A stretch of DNA of 14,631 nt from an uncultured Selenomonas sp. (lineage in GTDB: Bacteria > Bacillota > Negativicutes > Selenomonadales > Selenomonadaceae): the NCBI GenBank assembly GCA_938045435.1, contig CALIBA010000006.1, positions 1 through 14,631 of the forward strand, read 5' to 3'. The stretch's first letter is position 1. Each line of letters opens with the position of its first letter. Below are positions 14,527 to 14,631 of the stretch, piece by piece. The translations under genes and the position numbers were made by a program. The notes beneath the pieces were generated by a model. The model made no database searches. It saw nothing but the letters and a program-made list of their open reading frames with translations, and had not been told where the DNA came from.

Positions 14527-14631
14527 TGCGTATGATGTGTATCACCATACGTCTGCCTCTCGAGCTGCCACGTGAGGAGGCGTTCTGTCTTGCAGCGCGC
14601 CTGCGGCGGCTCCCTGCCGTGTCAGCGGCGG
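14526..14631 (+). CDS. Start of a third HMA-like protein, likely P1B-type ATPase (partial)
   Basis: The ATG at 14526 overlaps the preceding TGA by one base, and 35 codons are visible before the window ends. The text MRMMCITIRLPLELPREEAF then CLAARLRRLPAVSAA repeats the helix and turn of the two upstream HMA-like domains (compare RLMRLPFVSGV). This suggests an N-terminal HMA-like domain, as seen at the start of heavy-metal P-type ATPases. No transmembrane or phosphorylation motif is in view, so the ATPase call is an inference from gene order. Confidence 0.55.
   Translation, partial: MRMMCITIRLPLELPREEAFCLAARLRRLPAVSAA

Noticed and set aside
1..14631. tRNA, rRNA, CRISPR array or insertion sequence
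   Set aside because: No regularly spaced repeats, tRNA-like cloverleaf, rRNA motif or transposase was seen; apart from the recombinase no mobile-element gene is present.

Overview
The window looks like chromosome of a diderm Firmicute of the Negativicutes, most likely a Selenomonas-type organism. This rests on two things seen together: a Gram-negative lipopolysaccharide (LPS) core/heptose gene cluster, and Firmicutes-style signals (strong AGGAGG-type ribosome sites, TTGACA/TATAAT promoters, Hsp20 and Spx/ArsC-like genes), all in GC-rich DNA with high third-position GC. The genus is an inference from gene content, not from a search.

Region 1 (1-8278, + strand) is an LPS inner-core/heptose cluster read in one direction. 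It holds the 3' end of an ADP-heptose epimerase (HldD), GmhB phosphatase, a GT-B glycosyltransferase, a WaaE-like GT2, a VirK/DUF535 protein, an ADP-heptose:LPS heptosyltransferase (GT9), a GT4 glycosyltransferase, and a long PIG-L deacetylase broken by two one-base deletions in G runs. Most junctions overlap or lie within tens of bases, so it is probably one operon. HldD and GmhB make the nucleotide-activated heptose, the GT9 enzyme uses it, and the other transferases and the deacetylase build or trim the core oligosaccharide. Two gaps of about 130-140 bp (before and after the first glycosyltransferase) share a short similar segment, and the second carries a protein-like fragment in frame.

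Region 2 (8279-9566) is a lone tyrosine recombinase on the minus strand, set inside the glycan cluster. Its promoter is wrapped in repeated CAATGC/GCATTG half-sites. Region 3 (9567-10604) resumes the glycan genes with a CgeB/DUF3880-type glycosyltransferase, ended by a perfect bidirectional terminator.

Region 4 (10696-12910) is stress and housekeeping: hsp20 (minus strand) diverging from an Spx/ArsC-like gene, with a CtsR-like triple heptad between them, followed by a YibE/F membrane protein on the minus strand.

Region 5 (12911-14631) is the least ordinary part. A strong promoter drives a roughly 240-nt structured leader, then a 66-residue membrane-anchored coiled-coil protein, then an internal terminator, then two translationally coupled proteins with HMA-like folds that lack CxxC but carry a GRxR motif, and then the first 35 codons of a third HMA-like protein cut by the window edge. 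This resembles the accessory genes in front of a P1B-type metal ATPase and could be a ferrosome (fez)-like iron locus, but the ATPase itself is outside the window.
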